A stretch of DNA of 64,000 nt. Source: Kaistella faecalis. GTDB lineage: Bacteria; Bacteroidota; Bacteroidia; Flavobacteriales; Weeksellaceae. The translations under genes and the position numbers were made by a program. The DNA lies in contig NZ_CP078067.1 in NCBI RefSeq assembly GCF_019195395.1, forward strand, positions 1,689,783-1,753,782, given 5' to 3'. Numbering within the stretch: position 1 is the stretch's first letter; every line of letters begins with the position of its first letter. The notes under the pieces were generated by a model that saw nothing but the letters and a program-made list of their open reading frames with translations, was not told where the DNA came from and made no database searches. This document shows, one piece after another, positions 60,761 to 64,000 of the stretch.

Positions 60761-63352
60761 ATGAACTTAAATCAATATACTGTAAAATCACAGGAAGCCA
60801 TACAGAAAGCACAGCAGATTGCTATGGAATTTGGCAACCAGAGTATCGAACCGCAACACTTGCTTGAAGGTGTTTTTCAGGTGGATGAGAATATCTCAGA
60901 TTTTCTTTTAAAAAAATCCGAGGCAGAATTAGCATTGGTACGTGAAAGAAACCGTTCAAACATTGAAAAACTCCCGAAAGTGGAAGGAGGGAATATTTAT
61001 CTCTCGCAAGCTGCAAACAGGGTCTTGCTTGATGCTCCAAATGTCGCTAAAAAAATGGGTGACGAATATGTGACGATCGAGCACTTGTGGCTGTCTCTTT
61101 TCGAGAGTGGCTCCGACGTTTCCAAAATGCTGAAGGATATGGGCGTGACTAAGAAAGGCCTGGAAACCGCTATTAATGAATTACGCAAAGGATCTAAAGC
61201 GACTTCAGCAAGTTCCGAAGAGACTTACCAAAGCTTAAATAAGTACGCAAAAAATTTTAACGAACTCGCAGCCGAGGGAAAACTGGATCCAGTAATCGGA
61301 CGTGACGAAGAAATCCGTAGGGTTCTGCAAATTCTGTCCAGAAGAACGAAAAACAATCCGATTCTCATCGGTGAACCCGGAGTTGGTAAAACTGCTATTG
61401 CTGAGGGAATTGCGCACAGAATTATTTCCGGAGATATCCCTGAAAATTTAATGGACAAAACCCTTTATTCTCTGGATATGGGCGCTTTGATTGCCGGGGC
61501 CAAATATAAAGGAGAGTTCGAAGAACGTTTAAAATCAGTTATCAATGAAGTTATAAAATCCGACGGGCAGATTATACTTTTTATCGATGAGATTCACACA
61601 TTGGTTGGTGCCGGTGGCGGTGAAGGAGCGATGGATGCGGCAAACATCCTGAAACCTGCTCTTGCCCGCGGGGAACTGAGGGCAATCGGTGCAACGACTT
61701 TGAATGAATATCAGAAGTATTTCGAGAAGGATAAAGCGCTCGAAAGACGTTTCCAGAAAGTAATGGTAGAAGAGCCTGATACCGAATCTGCGATTTCAAT
61801 TCTTCGTGGAATTAAAGATAAATATGAAGCGCACCACAAAGTACGCATCAAAGATGAAGCAATTATTGCCGCGGTAGAGCAGTCTCAGCGTTATATTTCC
61901 GACCGTTTTTTACCGGATAAAGCCATCGATTTGATTGACGAAGCATCTGCAAAACTCAGAATGGAAATTAATTCCAAGCCTGAAGAACTGGATGTTTTAG
62001 ACAGAAAACTCATGCAGATGGAAATTGAGCTTGCTGCAATTTCCCGGGAAGGAAATGAATTGAAAATTAATCATCTGAAAGAAGATATTTCAAAAGTTTC
62101 GGAGCAGCGTAATGAAATCAATGCAAAATGGCTGAAGGAAAAACAGAAATCTGAGGATTTAACCTCAATTAAGAAAGAAATTGAAGCGTTGAAACTTGAG
62201 GCTGAGCGCGCATCAAGAGTTGGTGATTATGCAAAAGTTGCCGAAATTCAATACGGGAAAATCAAGGAAAAAGAAGCTGATCTGCACAAGCTCGAACTTG
62301 AGATGCAGAACAACCTTAACGAGCTGATTAAAGAAGAAGTTACCGCAGAAAATATTTCAGAAGTAATTTCGAAATGGACCGGTATTCCCGTGACTAAATT
62401 ATTACAGTCCGAGCGTCAAAAACTGCTGCACCTCGAAGACGAACTTCATAAGAGAGTAGTAGGTCAGGACGAAGCTATTGTTTCGATTGCCGATGCGATC
62501 CGAAGAAATAGAGCGGGGCTTAACGACGAAAAAAAACCTATTGGATCGTTCCTTTTCCTTGGGACAACAGGTGTCGGAAAAACTGAACTCGCCAAGGCGC
62601 TTGCCGAATATCTTTTCGATGACGAAAACAATATGACCAGAATCGATATGAGTGAATATCAGGAAAGGCATTCTGTATCACGATTGGTCGGTGCGCCTCC
62701 AGGATATGTGGGTTATGATGAAGGCGGGCAGTTAACGGAAGCAGTCAGACGGAGACCGTATTCGGTTGTTCTTCTGGATGAAATCGAAAAAGCACATCCA
62801 GACGTATTCAACACGCTGCTTCAGGTTTTGGATGACGGAAGGCTTACGGATAACAAAGGCCGGGTGGTAAATTTCAAGAATTCGATCATTATCATGACTT
62901 CTAATTTAGGATCTCATCTTATTCAGGAAAATTTTGAAAATATCACCGATGATAATATTTCCGAAATCGTGGACAAAACCAAAGATGAGGTTTTCGGTTT
63001 GCTGAAGCAGACTTTAAGACCTGAGTTTCTGAACAGAATTGATGAAATTGTACTTTTCCAGCCTCTCAACAGAAAAGAAATCGGAAAAATCGTGAATTAT
63101 CAGCTGCGCGGATTTAATAAGATGCTTGAGAAACGTGGAATCTTCATGACTGCTACAGACGATGCTGTCAGTTATCTGATGAATAAAGGTTACGATCCGA
63201 GTTTTGGTGCAAGACCGCTAAAACGGGTTCTTCAGCAGGAAGTTTTGAATAAATTATCCAAAGAAATTCTTGCCGGGACTGTAAATGACGGCGACAGAAT
63301 TACTCTTGATTATTTTGATGAAACCGGATTGGTTTTCCGGCCAACAGTATAA
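60761..63352 (+). CDS. clpB: Disaggregase ClpB
   Basis: An 863-aa AAA+ chaperone that pulls proteins from aggregates with DnaK. It has an N-terminal Clp repeat domain (1-150), a first ATPase with Walker [10 protein letters not shown] near residue 209 and [24 protein letters not shown], a long coiled-coil middle domain (about 400-525) that distinguishes ClpB from ClpA/ClpC, and a second ATPase with GTTGVGKTE and [18 protein letters not shown]. The arginine-finger and C-terminal [13 protein letters not shown] regions are intact. Full length. Confidence 0.97.
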   Translation: MNLNQYTVKSQEAIQKAQQIAMEFGNQSIEPQHLLEGVFQVDENISDFLLKKSEAELALVRERNRSNIEKLPKVEGGNIYLSQAANRVLLDAPNVAKKMGDEYVTIEHLWLSLFESGSDVSKMLKDMGVTKKGLETAINELRKGSKATSASSEETYQSLNKYAKNFNELAAEGKLDPVIGRDEEIRRVLQILSRRTKNNPILIGEPGVGKTAIAEGIAHRIISGDIPENLMDKTLYSLDMGALIAGAKYKGEFEERLKSVINEVIKSDGQIILFIDEIHTLVGAGGGEGAMDAANILKPALARGELRAIGATTLNEYQKYFEKDKALERRFQKVMVEEPDTESAISILRGIKDKYEAHHKVRIKDEAIIAAVEQSQRYISDRFLPDKAIDLIDEASAKLRMEINSKPEELDVLDRKLMQMEIELAAISREGNELKINHLKEDISKVSEQRNEINAKWLKEKQKSEDLTSIKKEIEALKLEAERASRVGDYAKVAEIQYGKIKEKEADLHKLELEMQNNLNELIKEEVTAENISEVISKWTGIPVTKLLQSERQKLLHLEDELHKRVVGQDEAIVSIADAIRRNRAGLNDEKKPIGSFLFLGTTGVGKTELAKALAEYLFDDENNMTRIDMSEYQERHSVSRLVGAPPGYVGYDEGGQLTEAVRRRPYSVVLLDEIEKAHPDVFNTLLQVLDDGRLTDNKGRVVNFKNSIIIMTSNLGSHLIQENFENITDDNISEIVDKTKDEVFGLLKQTLRPEFLNRIDEIVLFQPLNRKEIGKIVNYQLRGFNKMLEKRGIFMTATDDAVSYLMNKGYDPSFGARPLKRVLQQEVLNKLSKEILAGTVNDGDRITLDYFDETGLVFRPTV

Positions 63353-63374
63353 GTTCAGCTTAATATATATTAAT

Positions 63375-63407
63375 AAAGCGGTCATTTATTTGACTGCTTT
63401 TCTTTTT
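63375..63407 (+). terminator. Terminator of clpB
   Basis: Stem AAAGCGGTCA / TGACTGCTTT (one G-T pair) with a 6-base loop and a T-rich tail, 22 bases after the stop. Confidence 0.82.
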
Positions 63408-63506
63408 ATAGAATTTTTACTTATTTCACCATATCGTTGTTAAAGAACTATTTTATTAGGTGTTTAACTGGTTTTTCATTATTTAAATTGAAATGTTATG
63501 TTTTTA

Positions 63507-63550
63507 AGTTAATTCATCAATAATCATTTTATGATGAAAAATAATTAACT
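63507..63550. repeat. Imperfect inverted repeat upstream of the metalloprotease gene
   Basis: AGTTAATT and CATCA on the left are mirrored by TGATG and AATTAACT on the right, with a 6-base bulge. It lies 116 bases before the next start codon and could be an operator or a leader structure. Confidence 0.5.
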
Positions 63551-63665
63551 GAAAATCATTTATTTAAATAAAACAACATTAGTTCTTGTGTTTATTTGAA
63601 AGAAATCTATTGCACAGTAATTTTCAACTCTATAAATTCGTTTCTACAAAATTTAAATTTAGACA

Positions 63666-64000
63666 ATGAAAAAACTGTTATTCGGCGCATTTGCTTTGTC
63701 AATGCTAGCTGCGTGTAATGCGGGTGAAGATCACCTGCTTAATCAGGAACAAACTGATGATTTAACATCGGGTAGTTCTGTGACCCAAAGAGTATGTCCT
63801 TCTGAGGACATCAGGAAGGAGGCTTTGGCCAATAATCCTGACCTGATGGCCAGATTTGTTGACAACGAAAGTAAAACTGAAAAATTTATTGACGATCTTA
63901 AGATGGGAAGAGTATTGGCTGATGGTACAGTAGAAATTCCTGTCGTTGTAAATGTACTTTACCGAACTGCTGCCGAAAACATTTCTGATGCGCAAATTGC
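63666..64000 (+). CDS. Lipoprotein zinc metalloprotease, M43-like (partial)
   Basis: The first 111 codons of a gene that runs off the right edge. The signal peptide ends in a lipobox (SMLAAC, Cys17). A propeptide-like region follows (CPSEDIRKEALANNPDLMARF), and then IPVVVNVLYRTAAENISDAQI, split by position 100, which is the entry of the pappalysin-type M43 catalytic domain in other Bacteroidota. The HEXXH zinc motif would lie beyond the window, so the class is provisional. Confidence 0.65.
   Translation, partial: MKKLLFGAFALSMLAACNAGEDHLLNQEQTDDLTSGSSVTQRVCPSEDIRKEALANNPDLMARFVDNESKTEKFIDDLKMGRVLADGTVEIPVVVNVLYRTAAENISDAQI

Larger units (their letters stand above)
63353..63665. other. Intergenic region after clpB
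   Basis: 313 bases with the clpB terminator at its start and a long imperfect inverted repeat at 63507-63550. It is extremely AT-rich and no gene is visible. Confidence 0.6.

Overview
The window is a mostly housekeeping stretch of an AT-rich genome from the Bacteroidota. It most likely comes from a Flavobacteriia/Weeksellaceae organism of the Chryseobacterium-Kaistella-Epilithonimonas kind. The clade signs are a SusC/SusD pair, a T9SS type A sorting domain with a GEVED domain, the bacillithiol enzyme BshA, DUF1573, DUF2851, DUF4254 and DUF4292 proteins, and promoters of the form TTTG-N19/20-TAnnTTTG with few Shine-Dalgarno sites. No rRNA, CRISPR array, phage or transposase was seen. One tRNA (Gln, anticodon TTG) is present.

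Layout. 1-2.4 kb: partial ABC exporter, then nusB, a DUF1573 lipoprotein and yajC. 2.4-8.4 kb (minus): AspT-type transporter, DUF2851, bshA, a GH3 NagZ-like hydrolase. 8.5-9.9 kb (plus): small lipoprotein and deoD. 9.9-17.4 kb (minus): ribA, lipoprotein, DUF4254, tatA, an EnvC-like protein, DUF4292, a sugar nucleotidyltransferase, dut and a Wzx-like flippase. 17.5-23.2 kb (plus): dihydroorotase, a dienoyl-CoA-reductase-like SDR, recA and htpG, with tRNA-Gln on minus. 23.3-30.1 kb (minus): an MGMT-like protein lacking the active cysteine, queA with an insert, a deoxyhypusine-synthase homologue, a short Gre/Rnk-like factor, arfB, menE, argS. 30.1-34.7 kb (minus): SusD and SusC. 35.1-35.8 kb (plus): rnhB. 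36-39.6 kb (minus): yidC and pyrG. 39.8-48.1 kb (mostly plus): yceI, radA, an AcpH-like protein, DUF6702 (minus), a HupE-like protein, an M1 peptidase, groES-groEL.

48.1-49.9 kb is the one clearly accessory-looking pocket. It lies between groEL and pyk and holds a 7-nt-periodic array, an inverted-repeat element, an orphan gene with a possible HEPN RX4H motif, a strongly diverged array of exactly 21-nt period (about 13 units), and a HigB/HigA toxin-antitoxin pair with a visible promoter and operator. 50-54.2 kb (minus): pyk, an IPExxxVDY-type protein, rnc, fabF, acpP. 54.5-60.5 kb (minus): a secreted T9SS cargo, hutG, an exported orphan, paaA, a small orphan and paaE. The expected paaB, paaC and paaD are not next to them. 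60.8-64 kb (plus): clpB and the start of a lipoprotein metalloprotease.

Most genes act in core information processing, protein folding (HtpG, GroESL, ClpB), envelope building (YidC, YajC, TatA, EnvC, Wzx) and nucleotide metabolism (PyrG, PyrC, Dut, DeoD). All functions are read from motifs, order and family knowledge; no search was run. The most unusual signals are the 21-nt and 7-nt periodic arrays around the HEPN-like orphan, the reduced paa cluster, the deoxyhypusine-synthase homologue, and a perfect GC-rich hairpin after htpG.
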